Of a stretch of 64,000 nucleotides of DNA, positions 1-8,763 are shown one piece after another (positions within the stretch are counted from its first letter, which is position 1; each line of letters starts with the position of its first letter). Source of the stretch: Mesorhizobium_K marinum (GTDB lineage: Bacteria; Pseudomonadota; Alphaproteobacteria; Rhizobiales; Rhizobiaceae). Location: assembly GCF_040813715.1 (NCBI RefSeq), contig NZ_JBFOCH010000028.1. The stretch is one strand, 5' to 3'. The notes under the pieces were generated by a model, which was not told the DNA's origin, did no database searches, and saw only the letters and a program-made list of their open reading frames with translations. The position numbers and the translations under genes were made by a program.

Positions 1-1
1 G

Positions 2-391
2 ACCGCCTATCTCGAATTCTACAAGACGACTGTTGCCGAGGCGGTCTACGAGACCACCTGGCGGCGTCTTTTCGATCCCGGCGCATACGAGCCGAAAGGT
101 TTTCTCGCCATCGCCGACGGCAAGCCGGTCGGCCTCGTGCACTATCTCTACCACCGCTCCTGCTGGTCCGAGGTGAACAACTGCTACCTGCAGGATCTGT
201 TTGCCGACGAATCGGCGCGCGGCACCGGCGTCGGCCGGGCGCTGATCGAGGCGGTGCAGGCCGAGGCGGCGAAGGCCGGCGTCAGCAACGTCTACTGGAT
301 GACGCACGAGACCAACGAGACGGCGCGCCGCCTCTACGACCGCGTCGCCAGGCGAACCGGCTTCATCGAATACGACTTGCTGCCTGGCTGA
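2..391 (+). CDS. GNAT family N-acetyltransferase, 3' part only
   Basis: The reading frame is open from the first bases of the window and stops at 389-391, so the start lies outside and about 129 residues are visible. The acetyl-CoA-binding motif A of GNAT enzymes is present as ARGTGVGRALIEAV, followed by a C-terminal half with WMTHETNETARRLYDRVA, which is typical of small-molecule or protein-amine acetyltransferases. The substrate cannot be told from sequence. It converges on the alcohol dehydrogenase, whose stop lies 31 bp downstream on the other strand. An internal GTG at 137 could be mistaken for a start but would cut off the first core strands. Confidence 0.85.
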   Translation, partial: TAYLEFYKTTVAEAVYETTWRRLFDPGAYEPKGFLAIADGKPVGLVHYLYHRSCWSEVNNCYLQDLFADESARGTGVGRALIEAVQAEAAKAGVSNVYWMTHETNETARRLYDRVARRTGFIEYDLLPG

Positions 392-422
392 GCCGTCGCG
401 GACGCGACGGCGGGCGAAGGGC

Positions 423-1439
423 TCAGAACACGACTGCGAAGCGGCCCTGCGCTCGCCCCGCGCGCAGGTCGGCCAGCGCATCGCTGACATCGCCAAGCGC
501 GATCTCCGCGACGTGCGACGCAAGCGGCTCCTGCTCGTGCAGCGCGAGCAGGTCGTGCATCTGCGCCCGGGTCCCGACGCTGGTTCCGGTGACGGTGACG
601 CCGGTCGACGCCAGCCATTCCTGGCTGATCGCGACGGGCTCCGCGACCATGGCAGCGGCAACGATGCGCCCGCGCGGCTGCACCGCCGAGATCATGGCGT
701 CCCAGCTGGCCGGGGTCGGCGCGAAATTGATGCAGCTCGCGACCTGGTCCTGCGGCGGCCAGGCCGTCGCCAGGCCCGCGTCCGCGACCTTGGTGTCCAC
801 GGCGCCGAGCGACGTGGCGCGGTCGAGCTTTCCCGCGTCGCGATCGACCGCCACCACCCTGGCGCCGCGCCGCCGGGCAAGCTGGATGGCGTATTGGCCA
901 AGCCCGCCGCAGCCGAAGATCGCGCAGCATTCGCCGTGCTTCACCTGCGCACGCTCGATCGCGCCATAGGCCGTCACGCCGGCGCACATCAGCGGCGCCA
1001 GGCCGGATGCCGCGCCGGCCGGGACGCGGAAGGCGAAGCGCGCATCGGCGACGACATATTCGGCGAAGGTGCCGGCGACGTCGTAACCATGCGCGCGCTG
1101 CGACTGGCAGAACGATTCGGCGCCGTCCAGGCATTCGGCGCACTCGCCGCAGGTGTCGTGCAGCCAGCCGATCCCCGCACGCTCGCCGGGGTTCCAGTCC
1201 TGCACGTCCGGCCCGACCGCCGCAACGACGCCGATCCCCTCATGGCCGAGGATGAACGGGGACGGCGCGCTCGCCGGGGGCATCTCGCCACGCCAGACAT
1301 GGACGTCGGAGTGGCAGACCCCGCTCGCCTCGAGCCTGATCAGGATCTGTCCCGGACCAGGCTCGGGGCGCGGCACGCGCGTGAGGCGAAGCGGCTGCCC
1401 GTATTCTTCCAGCACCGCCGCCAGCATGAGTTCCGACAT
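423..1439 (-). CDS. Zinc-dependent alcohol dehydrogenase (MDR family)
   Basis: A 338-residue medium-chain dehydrogenase/reductase that oxidises a primary alcohol or reduces an aldehyde with NAD(P). The catalytic zinc site is seen as Cys42 in GVCHSDVH and His66-Glu67 in GHEGIG. The structural zinc ligands are Cys97, Cys100, Cys103 and Cys111. The Rossmann motif is FGCGGLGQYA, followed by an acidic VAVDRD that favours NAD. The length fits the AdhA/AdhP type. The start is ATG at 1439; a second ATG four codons in (1427) is possible. It is divergent from an Rrf2-type regulator across a 360-bp region, so that regulator is a plausible controller (inference). The physiological substrate is unknown. 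Confidence 0.88.
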   Translation of the reverse strand: MSELMLAAVLEEYGQPLRLTRVPRPEPGPGQILIRLEASGVCHSDVHVWRGEMPPASAPSPFILGHEGIGVVAAVGPDVQDWNPGERAGIGWLHDTCGECAECLDGAESFCQSQRAHGYDVAGTFAEYVVADARFAFRVPAGAASGLAPLMCAGVTAYGAIERAQVKHGECCAIFGCGGLGQYAIQLARRRGARVVAVDRDAGKLDRATSLGAVDTKVADAGLATAWPPQDQVASCINFAPTPASWDAMISAVQPRGRIVAAAMVAEPVAISQEWLASTGVTVTGTSVGTRAQMHDLLALHEQEPLASHVAEIALGDVSDALADLRAGRAQGRFAVVF

Positions 1440-1799
1440 GAAGGATGCAACTCCGGCCCAGATGACGATCCGCCGCTTCGCAGCGTCTTCACCCGGGCGA
1501 TGGAGCCGGCATGGCGCGACCGCACAATCTCCCGGGCCGGCCAGTGTTCCGTCCGGTCCTCGCCCTGTCAAGCAAAGGTACCCGGTTCGTCGCTGTTGGG
1601 CGGAGCCGCGGAAACAGCGCCGNTAAAGGTACCCGGTTCGTCGCAGTTGGCGGAGCCGCGGAAACAGCGCCGTTACCGCGAGCGCGCGCCGGGGCACGAA
1701 ACCGCAACATGGCGGGGATTCAATCGGCCTGTATCGGAATGCGATGCTGCGGCGACAACCGTTCTCGTCGGCGCGGCGGCCAACGGACTGCTTGAGGCA
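1440..1799. other. Divergent intergenic region with hairpin and a collapsed contig overlap
   Basis: No gene is seen here. A single N at 1623 is flanked by two copies of a segment of about 50 bp, which is an unmerged contig overlap. Each copy carries an imperfect hairpin; in the left copy CGCTGTT (1591-1597) pairs with AACAGCG (1613-1619) around an inner GCGG/CCGC. The right copy has CGCAGTT and one G fewer, so the pairing is weaker there. The hairpin sits between divergent adh and Rrf2 promoters and could be an operator, but its exact sequence is uncertain because of the gap. Confidence 0.5.
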
Positions 1800-2249
1800 A
1801 TGCTTACCAAAAAGGGCAAATACGGGCTGAAGGCCCTGGTCTACCTCTCGAACCTGCCGCCCGGACAACTCGCCGTCGTCGCGGACATCGCGGCGAAGAA
1901 CAAAATCCCGAAGAAGTTCCTGGACACCATTCTCGGCGAGCTGCGCAATGCCGGCTTCGTCCAGAGCCGCAAGGGCAAGGACGGCGGCTACAGCCTTGCC
2001 CGCCCGCCCGGCGACATCAGGATCGGCCATGTGGTGCGCGTGCTGGACGGCCCGCTGGCGCCGATCGCCTGCGCCAGCCGCAGCAGCTACAGGCGCTGCG
2101 AGGACTGCGACGAGGCGACATGCCAGGTTCGCCGCATCATGATGCAGGTGCGACACGCCGTCGCCGACCTCCTCGACAACCGCAGCCTCGCGGCGATGCG
2201 CGACGCCGCCAACGACGACAGGGCGACGGGCCTGCGCCTGCAGCTGTGA
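1800..2249 (+). CDS. Rrf2 family transcriptional regulator
   Basis: A 149-residue Rrf2 protein starting MLTKKGKYGLKALVYL. The N-terminal winged helix-turn-helix covers residues of about 1-80, with the hallmark LRNAGFVQSRKGKDGGYSLARP wing pattern in its second half. Cysteines at about residues 83, 93, 96 and 102 (C...CEDC...C) lie where IscR, NsrR and RirA bind an Fe-S cluster, so redox, NO or iron sensing is plausible. The exact spacing differs from IscR, so cluster binding is inferred. The ATG at 1800 is the only start that gives a normal Rrf2 N-terminus. It is divergent from the alcohol dehydrogenase and about 220 bp ahead of ugpB, so it could act on either. Confidence 0.88.
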   Translation: MLTKKGKYGLKALVYLSNLPPGQLAVVADIAAKNKIPKKFLDTILGELRNAGFVQSRKGKDGGYSLARPPGDIRIGHVVRVLDGPLAPIACASRSSYRRCEDCDEATCQVRRIMMQVRHAVADLLDNRSLAAMRDAANDDRATGLRLQL

Positions 2250-2395
2250 CCGCGCGCAGGCTCCTGGCATAGAACCAAAGTCTAAGACGGGGCCGCGACG
2301 CCTTTGCCGGCTAAGCAAAGCGGTGCAAACGCTGCGTCTTTGCCGGTTTCGCCTTGCCGCATCCGATGGTGCAACGTCACGCCCCCGACACAAAA

Positions 2396-2418
2396 CGATT
2401 GTCCGCCTGTCACAATCG
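2396..2418. promoter_or_regulatory. Inverted repeat upstream of ugpB (candidate operator)
   Basis: CGATTGT (2396-2402) and ACAATCG (2412-2418) are perfect reverse complements with a 9-base spacer, lying 53 bp before the ugpB start. The spacer ends in CTGTC, and CTGTCAC in this stretch resembles one half of a rhizobial Pho-box repeat, but no second half-site at the 11-bp period is clear. ugp operons are commonly phosphate-regulated. The site could belong to PhoB or to another regulator. Confidence 0.35.
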
Positions 2419-2471
2419 ACGGATACTCCCCTCCGCGAACCCTTCAGCTCGCCAACAAAAACGGGAGAGAA

Positions 2472-3785
2472 ATGATGAAATTTCAGGCCCTTTCGGCCGG
2501 TACGGCCATTGCTTTCAGCCTGCTGTCCTCGACGTCGGCCTTTGCCGTCACCGAGATTTCCTGGTGGCACGCGATGACCGGCGCGAACAACGAGGTCGTC
2601 GAGACGCTGTCGAAGGAATTCAACGAGAGCCAGAGCGAGTACAAGGTCGTTCCGGTGTTCAAGGGCACCTATCCCGAGACGCTCAACGCCGGAATCGCGG
2701 CCTTCCGGGCCAAGCAGCCTCCCCACATCATGCAGGTCTTCGACGTCGGCACCGGCGTCATGATGGGCGCCGAAGGCGCGGTCAAGCCGGTCGCCGAAAT
2801 CCTCTCGATGGGCGGCAAGGCGTTCGACAAGAGCCAGTACCTGCCGGGCATCGTCGCCTATTATTCGAAGCCGGACGGGACGATGCTGTCCTTCCCGTAC
2901 AACTCGTCCTCGCCGGTCCTCTATTACAACAAGGACATCTTCCAGAAGGCGGGCCTCGACACCGAGAACCCGCCCAAGACCTGGCCCGAGGTGTTCGAGG
3001 CCGCCAAGAAGATCAAGACCTCCGGCGCGGCGTCCTGCGGCTACACCTCGACCTGGCTGACCTGGATCGGGCTTGAGAACTTCGCCGCCTGGAACAACCT
3101 CCAGTACGGCACCAACGAGAACGGGCTCGGCTCGACCGATTCCCAGCTGACCTTCAACACGCCGATGTTCGTCAACCACTTCCAGCAGATCGCCGACCTC
3201 GCCAAGGACGGCACCTTCAAGTATGGCGGGCGCACCTCCGAGGCCAAGCAGATCTTCCTGGCCGGCGAATGCGGGCTGTTCACGGAATCCTCCGGCGGCC
3301 TCGGCGACATCGTGAAGTCCGGCATGAACTACGGCATCGGCCAGCTTCCCTACTATCCCGACGCCGAGGGCGCGCCGCAGAACACCATCCCCGGCGGCGC
3401 CAGCCTCTGGGTCTTCGGCGGCAAGTCGGACGAGGAATACAAGGGCGTCGCCGCCTTCTTCGAGTTCCTGTCGCAGACCGAGATCCAGTCGCGCCTGCAC
3501 CAGGTATCGGGCTATCTGCCGGTGACGATGGCCGCCTACGAGGCGACCAAGGCGTCGGGCTTCTACGAGAAGAACCCGGCCCGCGAGATCCCGATCCAGC
3601 AGATGCTCGGCAAGGCGCCGACCGCCAACTCCAAGGGCGTGCGCTTCATCAACCTGCCGCAGCTGCGCGACATCCAGAACGAGGAGTTCGAGAAGATGCT
3701 CGCCGGCGAACAGACCGCGCAGCAGGCGCTCGACAACGCGGTCACCCGCGGCAACGCCGCGATCCAGGAAGCGATCGGGAACTGA
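2472..3785 (+). CDS. ugpB: sn-Glycerol-3-phosphate ABC transporter, substrate-binding protein
   Basis: A 437-residue periplasmic binding protein of family 1, which captures glycerol-3-phosphate (or its diesters) for the UgpAE permease. A Sec signal peptide is visible (MMKFQALSAG followed by a hydrophobic stretch and the AFA processing site near residue 24). The mature part begins VTEISWWHAMTGANNE, the typical UgpB start with the Trp pair of the ligand site, and FKGTYPETLNAG and PYNSSSPVLYYNKD are also family-typical. The first of two adjacent ATGs (2472 and 2475) is preceded by GGGAGAG. It is the first gene of ugpBAEC and is separated from ugpA by a palindromic element. Confidence 0.93.
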   Translation: MMKFQALSAGTAIAFSLLSSTSAFAVTEISWWHAMTGANNEVVETLSKEFNESQSEYKVVPVFKGTYPETLNAGIAAFRAKQPPHIMQVFDVGTGVMMGAEGAVKPVAEILSMGGKAFDKSQYLPGIVAYYSKPDGTMLSFPYNSSSPVLYYNKDIFQKAGLDTENPPKTWPEVFEAAKKIKTSGAASCGYTSTWLTWIGLENFAAWNNLQYGTNENGLGSTDSQLTFNTPMFVNHFQQIADLAKDGTFKYGGRTSEAKQIFLAGECGLFTESSGGLGDIVKSGMNYGIGQLPYYPDAEGAPQNTIPGGASLWVFGGKSDEEYKGVAAFFEFLSQTEIQSRLHQVSGYLPVTMAAYEATKASGFYEKNPAREIPIQQMLGKAPTANSKGVRFINLPQLRDIQNEEFEKMLAGEQTAQQALDNAVTRGNAAIQEAIGN

Positions 3786-3817
3786 GCAAGTCCGGCTCGG
3801 GAGCGTGATCCGTTTCA

Positions 3818-3971
3818 CCCGCCTCCGGCCTGCCGGCCATCTCCCCCTCGAGGGGGGAGATTGGCTGGCATCGTCGCTTTCGCCAATTGCCTACGCTGAA
3901 GGCTTTGTACTTTCGCTGAAACTGCCGATTTCCTCCCTCGAGGGGGAGATGGCCGGCAGGCCGGAGGCGGG
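3818..3971. repeat. Long palindromic intergenic element (rhizobial RPE/REP-like)
   Basis: The arms at 3818-3857 and 3932-3971 are near-perfect inverted copies of about 40 bp. They read CCCGCCTCCGGCCTGCCGGC onward to CCCCTCGAGGG on the left and the complement on the right, with about 74 bp between them. Each arm also holds its own CCTCGAGG palindrome. Arms of this kind (CATCTCCCCC-type cores) are widely repeated between genes in Rhizobiales. Here the element lies between ugpB and ugpA and could stabilise the ugpB transcript or dampen read-through. Confidence 0.7.
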
Positions 3972-3974
3972 CGT

Positions 3975-4217
3975 CGTCGGCCGCTTGCCTCGGTCATTGC
4001 CGCGCATCGGAGCGGCCATTTGACCCCGCGCGTCGTCTTTCCGAACAAGGTGCTGCCCTACCTGCTGATCGCGCCGCAGCTGGCCATCACGCTCGTCTTC
4101 TTCTACTGGCCGGCGAGCCAGGCGCTCTACCAGTCGCTGCTGAAGGAGGACCCGTTCGGCCTCAAGNAGCGTCGTCGGGCGCTTGCCTCGGTCATTGCCG
4201 CGCATCGGAGCGGCCAT
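3975..4217 (+). other. Duplicate copy of the ugpA 5' region next to a one-base gap
   Basis: About 195 bp ending at 4166, just before the N at 4167, repeats the sequence at 4168-4364 almost exactly (one base difference near the left edge). It contains a first copy of the ugpA start and 49 codons. The two copies stay in one frame through the N, giving a false fusion with a repeated N-terminus. This is a contig overlap; only one copy is expected in the genome. Confidence 0.85.
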
Positions 4218-5102
4218 TTGACCCCGCGCGTCGTCTTTCCGAACAAGGTGCTGCCCTACCTGCTGATCGCGCCGCAGCTGGCCATCACGCTCGTCTTCTT
4301 CTACTGGCCGGCGAGCCAGGCGCTCTACCAGTCGCTGCTGAAGGAGGACCCGTTCGGCCTCAAGTCGCGCTTCGTCGGGCTCGACAACTTCCGGCGCGTG
4401 ATTGCGGACCCGAACTACGTGAACTCCGTCGAGGTCACGGCGGTGTTCTCGGTCGCCACGGCCTTCATCTCGATGGCTGTGGCGCTGCTGCTCGCCGTCA
4501 TGGCCGACAAGGTGATCCGCGGCCGCAACGTCTACCGCACGCTGATGATCTGGCCCTATGCCGTGGCGCCGGCGATCGCCGGCATGCTGTGGCTGTTCCT
4601 GTTCAACCCGTCGATCGGCTCGCTCGCCTACCTGCTGCGGCACTTGGGCATCCACTGGGACCCGCTGCTCAACGGCCCGCAGGCGATGACGCTGGTCGTC
4701 TCGGCGGCGGCATGGAAGCAGATCAGCTACAATTTCCTGTTCTTCGTCGCCGGCCTCCAGGCGATCCCGAAGTCGCTGATCGAAGCGGCGGCCATCGACG
4801 GCGCCAGGCCGACCAAGCGCTTCTGGACGATCGTCTTCCCGCTGCTCGCGCCGACCACCTTCTTCCTGCTGGTCATCAACACGACATACGCCTTCTTCGA
4901 CACCTTCGGGATCATCCACGCCGTCACCGGGGGCGGTCCCGGCAAGGCGACGGAAACGCTGGTCTACAAGGTCTACAATGACGGCTTCGTCAACCTGATC
5001 CTGGGCGACAGCGCTGCGCAGTCGGTGATCCTGATGGTCATCGTCATCGCACTGACCGCCATCCAGTTCCGCTACGTGGAGAAGAAGGTCCACTATGGCT
5101 GA
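4218..5102 (+). CDS. ugpA: sn-Glycerol-3-phosphate ABC transporter, permease UgpA
   Basis: A 294-residue inner-membrane permease with six predicted membrane segments. The first is around VLPYLLIAPQLAITLVFFY, and the cytoplasmic EAA loop that docks on UgpC is EAAAIDGARPTKRFWTIVFP. The length equals E. coli UgpA. The start is TTG at 4218 (TTG ACC CCG CGC GTC); no better in-frame ATG or GTG lies nearby, and the same TTG occurs in the duplicated copy at 4020. The gene overlaps ugpE by 8 bp, which implies coupled translation. Confidence 0.9.
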   Translation: MTPRVVFPNKVLPYLLIAPQLAITLVFFYWPASQALYQSLLKEDPFGLKSRFVGLDNFRRVIADPNYVNSVEVTAVFSVATAFISMAVALLLAVMADKVIRGRNVYRTLMIWPYAVAPAIAGMLWLFLFNPSIGSLAYLLRHLGIHWDPLLNGPQAMTLVVSAAAWKQISYNFLFFVAGLQAIPKSLIEAAAIDGARPTKRFWTIVFPLLAPTTFFLLVINTTYAFFDTFGIIHAVTGGGPGKATETLVYKVYNDGFVNLILGDSAAQSVILMVIVIALTAIQFRYVEKKVHYG

Positions 5103-6018
5103 CGTCGCCGCGCAATCCGGCGCATCCGCTCCGGCGTCCGCCCATCCCGGTCGGGCCGAGGAGGGCGCCATGCTCGGCGTCAGCCGCACCTCGCGCTATG
5201 TCGCGCATGCCATCCTCATCCTCGGCATCGTCATCGTCGCCTTCCCGATCTACTACACCTTCGTCGCCTCGACGCATTCGCTGCAGACGATCCTGCGCCC
5301 ACCCCTGCCGCTCCTGCCGGGCGACCGGTTCTGGGAGAACTATTCGGAGGCGCTGTTCGGCGGCGTCGGGCGCATCGGCGGCGTGCCGGTGTCGACGCTG
5401 CTCTTCAACACCACCGTGGTGGCGCTCGGCATCGCCGTCGGCAAGATCGTCATCTCGATCCTGTCTGCCTATGCCATCGTCTTCTTCCGCTTCCCCTTCC
5501 GGATGACCTTCTTCTGGCTGATCTTCATCACGCTGATGCTGCCGGTCGAGGTGCGCATCCTGCCGACCTACAAGGTGATGGTCGACCTCGGCCTCATCGA
5601 CACCTATGCCGGGCTGATCGTGCCGCTGATCGCTTCGGCGACCGCGACGCTTCTGTTCCGCCAGTTCTTCATGACCATCCCGGGGGAACTGGTGGAGGCC
5701 GCGCGCGTCGACGGCGCCGGCCCGTTCCGCTTCTTCAGGGATATCCTGCTGCCGCTCTCGCGCACCAACATCGCGGCGCTTTTCGTCATCCTCTTCATCT
5801 ACGGCTGGACGCAGTATCTGTGGCCGCTGCTCGTCACCAACGACAACCAGATGAACACCATCGTGATCGCGCTGAAGAAGATGATCTCCTTCGCCGACGC
5901 GGACACCGAGTGGCACTTGGTCATGGTGACGGCCATGCTCGCCATCGTGCCGCCGATCATCGTCGTGCTGCTGATGCAGCGCTGGTTCGTCAAAGGCCTG
6001 GTGGAAACGGAGAAGTAA
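5095..6018 (+). CDS. ugpE: sn-Glycerol-3-phosphate ABC transporter, permease UgpE
   Basis: The second permease subunit, 307 residues from this ATG, with six membrane segments and the EAA loop EAARVDGAGPFRFFRDILLP. The first 25 residues are Ala/Ser/Gly-rich and absent from typical UgpE. An internal ATG at 5170, directly after GAGGAGGGC, would give 282 residues, the usual UgpE length, so 5170 may be the true start. The 5095 start has a purine-rich GGAGAAGAAGG upstream and overlaps ugpA. UgpE pairs with UgpA in the membrane. Confidence 0.9.
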   Translation: MADVAAQSGASAPASAHPGRAEEGAMLGVSRTSRYVAHAILILGIVIVAFPIYYTFVASTHSLQTILRPPLPLLPGDRFWENYSEALFGGVGRIGGVPVSTLLFNTTVVALGIAVGKIVISILSAYAIVFFRFPFRMTFFWLIFITLMLPVEVRILPTYKVMVDLGLIDTYAGLIVPLIASATATLLFRQFFMTIPGELVEAARVDGAGPFRFFRDILLPLSRTNIAALFVILFIYGWTQYLWPLLVTNDNQMNTIVIALKKMISFADADTEWHLVMVTAMLAIVPPIIVVLLMQRWFVKGLVETEK

Positions 6019-6022
6019 GCGC

Positions 6023-7271
6023 GTGGCAACCGTCGACCTTGACGACGTCAGAAAAGTCTATCCCGGCCGTGTCGAGGCCGTGAAGGGCGTCTCGATCGCC
6101 ATTCCCGACGGCAAGCTTTGCGTGCTGGTCGGCCCGTCCGGCTGCGGCAAGTCCACGCTCCTGCGCATGATCGCCGGGCTGGAATCGATCACGGAGGGCT
6201 CGGTGTCGATCGACGGCAAGGTGGTGAACGCGATCGGCCCGACCGAGCGCGACATCGCCATGGTGTTCCAGAACTACGCGCTCTATCCGCACATGAAGGT
6301 CTACGACAACATGGCCTACGGCCTGCGCAACCGCGGCACGCCGAAGGACGAGATCGACCGCCGGGTGCGCGCCACCGCCCGGACGCTGGAGCTGGAACAC
6401 CTGCTGGAACGGCGGCCGCGCGAACTGTCCGGCGGCCAGCGCCAGCGCGTCGCCATGGGCCGCGCCATCGTGCGCAACCCGAAGGTGTTCCTGTTCGACG
6501 AGCCGCTGTCGAACCTCGACGCGAAGCTGCGCGGCCAGATGCGCGTCGAGATCAAGAATCTGCAGCGTTCGCTCGGCGTCACCAGCGTCTACGTCACGCA
6601 CGACCAGCTCGAGGCGATGACGCTGGCCGACATCCTGGTGNNNCGGCCAGCGCCAGCGCGTCGCCATGGGCCGCGCCATCGTGCGCAACCCGAAGGTGTT
6701 CCTGTTCGACGAGCCGCTGTCGAACCTCGACGCGAAGCTGCGCGGCCAGATGCGCGTCGAGATCAAGAATCTGCAGCGTTCGCTCGGCGTCACCAGCGTC
6801 TACGTCACGCACGACCAGCTCGAGGCGATGACGCTGGCCGACATCCTGGTGGTGATGAACGCCGGCCGGGTCGAGCAGGCCGGCGATCCGCTCGACATCT
6901 ACGAGAAGCCGGCCTCGATCTTCGTCGCTTCGTTCATCGGCGCGCCGCCGATGAACCTGCTGCCGACGGGAGAGGGGGGCGCGACGGCGGCCGGTGCGCC
7001 GGCAGGCGCCGCGACCATCGGCTTCCGCCCGGAGGACGCCGAAATCCTGGGCGGCGGCGAGGCGCCGGCCGGCGCGCTGCTGCTGCAGACCGAGGTCGAG
7101 GCGATCGAGCCCGTCGGCGCCGAGAGTTTTCTTTACTGCGCGGCGGCCGGCTCTCGCATCGTGGTGCGCGTGCCGGGCCGGGCGGTGGCGAAGCCGGGCG
7201 ACAAGCTTGAAGTCGCGACGCGCGCCGACAAGCTGCATTTCTTCGACGGCGAGGGACGGCGCGTCGCCTGA
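6023..7271 (+). CDS. ugpC: sn-Glycerol-3-phosphate ABC transporter, ATP-binding protein (interrupted by gap)
   Basis: ATPase of the UgpBAEC importer. Walker A is GPSGCGKST, the Q-loop is VFQNYALYPHM, the signature is LSGGQRQRVAMGRAIV, Walker B is VFLFDEPLSNLD and the H-loop is VTHDQLEAM; a C-terminal MalK/UgpC-type regulatory OB fold follows. Three Ns at 6641-6643 are flanked by 208-bp direct copies (6433-6640 and 6644-6851) that break the frame. Joining 6023-6640 to 6852-7271 restores 346 codons including the stop (345 aa). The start is GTG at 6023, 4 bp after ugpE. The break is an assembly artefact, not a pseudogene. Confidence 0.92.
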
Positions 7272-7277
7272 CCCCGC

Positions 7278-8651
7278 CTATTCGGCCGGCGGGACCTCTG
7301 TTTGCCCGCGCCGGCCCGCCAGCCTCAACACCGAACCGTCGAGCCCGGTCAGCCGCTTGCAGGCGTGGCGCAGCATGGCCGTCATGAAGACGAAGGAAAT
7401 CGTGGTGGCCGACACCGCGCCCATGATGCCGAAGGCGGGGACAAGCACGAAGAAGCCGGCGGCGCGCAGCAGGACGGTGAGCGCGATTATCCTGAGATAG
7501 CGCCCCTCATGGCCGGTCAGCATCAGGATCGATCCCGACGGGCCGGCGGCGGCCATGGCGGCAGTGCCGACCGAGAGCAGCGCAAGCGCGGGATAGTAGG
7601 GCACATAGGCCTCGTTGAAGACCATCAGGAACAGCTTGCCGCCGGCGAGCATCACCACCATGCCGGCGACGACCACCGCGAGCGTGATTGCGGCGACCGA
7701 GTTGAGTAGCGCGTTCAACTGCTTCATCTCGCCGCGGTAATAGAGGTCCGGTATGTGCCGGGTCGAGAACATGTGCATCGTGTCGGATGCGGTGGCGAAG
7801 ATATTGGCGAGCCTGGTCGTCACGAAATAGGCGCCGGCCACCGCCGGGCTCATCAGGTAGCCGATGATCAAGACATCGAGATACTGGTTGGCCGCCTCCA
7901 GCCCGTTCGAGATCCAGAGCTTGAACGACCGCGCGCGCCATTCCCTGGGCAGGAAGCGCGGCCGCACCGACGCGAAGCCCGGATAGAGCGCGCCGATGCG
8001 GCGGCGCATGAACAGGACGTGCAGGCAGACGGCGACGCCGGCTCCCGCCGCGAAGAGGAAGAAGACGGTGCTGACCTCGGCGCTGGCGCCCGCCACGAGG
8101 ATCGCGGCGAGATAGAGGACGGCGGGGACGGAGACCATCAGATTGCCGACGCCGTCGCCGGCGCCGACGCCGACGGCGGTCCGCACGAGATGCGCCGAGG
8201 TCGCCACCGCCGCCTGCATCGCCATGTAGAGCGTCACCGCCGAGGCAAGCAGCAGCGCATGGGTCGATGCGGCCCAGAGGAAAAAGCCGGACCCGACGAT
8301 GGCGCAGCCGGCGGCCACCGTCGCCGCGCTGAAGACCAGGACGCCCTTCAGGGTCGGGACGTCGTTTGCCGCAGAATATTCGTTCCACCAGCGCATCAGC
8401 GACACCTGCTGGCCGAAGGTGGCGACGATGCAGAACAGGCCGGCCGCAGCGAACAGGATCGAGAATACGCCGAACGCGTCGGTGTCGAGCACGCGTGCCG
8501 CGAGCATGATCAGCGTGAAATTGGCGACGATGATCGAGCTTTTGAGGACGAACACGCCGGCGATGCCCCTGACCGCCGGGTTGCGCGCCACCGCCGTCAG
8601 CCGGCCGGCGAGGCCGGAGGCCCGGGGATCTGGATGTTGGTCGGCGGACAT
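7278..8651 (-). CDS. Polysaccharide flippase (Wzx/MATE-like, oligosaccharide export)
   Basis: A 457-residue polytopic protein with about 12 to 14 hydrophobic segments, resembling Wzx-type lipid-linked oligosaccharide flippases (for example FVLKSSIIVANFTLIMLAAR near the N-terminus and RALDT-like loop AARVLDTDAFGVFSILF). It would move lipid-linked repeat units across the inner membrane for polymerisation. The ATG at 8651 (MSADQHPDPR) is chosen because CAGGAA lies upstream; the frame is open to 8774 but that extension is low-complexity. It is the first of several polysaccharide genes and converges on ugpC, with only 6 bp between the stops. Confidence 0.82.
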   Translation of the reverse strand: MSADQHPDPRASGLAGRLTAVARNPAVRGIAGVFVLKSSIIVANFTLIMLAARVLDTDAFGVFSILFAAAGLFCIVATFGQQVSLMRWWNEYSAANDVPTLKGVLVFSAATVAAGCAIVGSGFFLWAASTHALLLASAVTLYMAMQAAVATSAHLVRTAVGVGAGDGVGNLMVSVPAVLYLAAILVAGASAEVSTVFFLFAAGAGVAVCLHVLFMRRRIGALYPGFASVRPRFLPREWRARSFKLWISNGLEAANQYLDVLIIGYLMSPAVAGAYFVTTRLANIFATASDTMHMFSTRHIPDLYYRGEMKQLNALLNSVAAITLAVVVAGMVVMLAGGKLFLMVFNEAYVPYYPALALLSVGTAAMAAAGPSGSILMLTGHEGRYLRIIALTVLLRAAGFFVLVPAFGIMGAVSATTISFVFMTAMLRHACKRLTGLDGSVLRLAGRRGQTEVPPAE

Positions 8652-8763
8652 TCGAAATGCGGTTCCTGAGGGGCCTTCGGGGTGGCGCGATGACTGGGCC
8701 GACGCGGCGGATCCAGCCTGCGCGCGGGTTAACGGATGGTTGCGAACACCGGCCGGATTTGAA

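Noticed and set aside
1591..1670. REP-like pair of hairpins before the Rrf2 gene
   Set aside because: The two units flank an N and are copies of one contig end, so only one hairpin is likely to exist.
2400..2420. Pho box before ugpB
   Set aside because: CTGTCAC is present once, but the second repeat at the required 11-bp period is not convincing; kept only as an inverted repeat.
423..3818. An 1131-codon open frame on the minus strand
   Set aside because: Only its last 338 codons (from 1439) are a gene. The rest is the antisense of the Rrf2 and ugpB genes, with no family similarity, and passes through an N.
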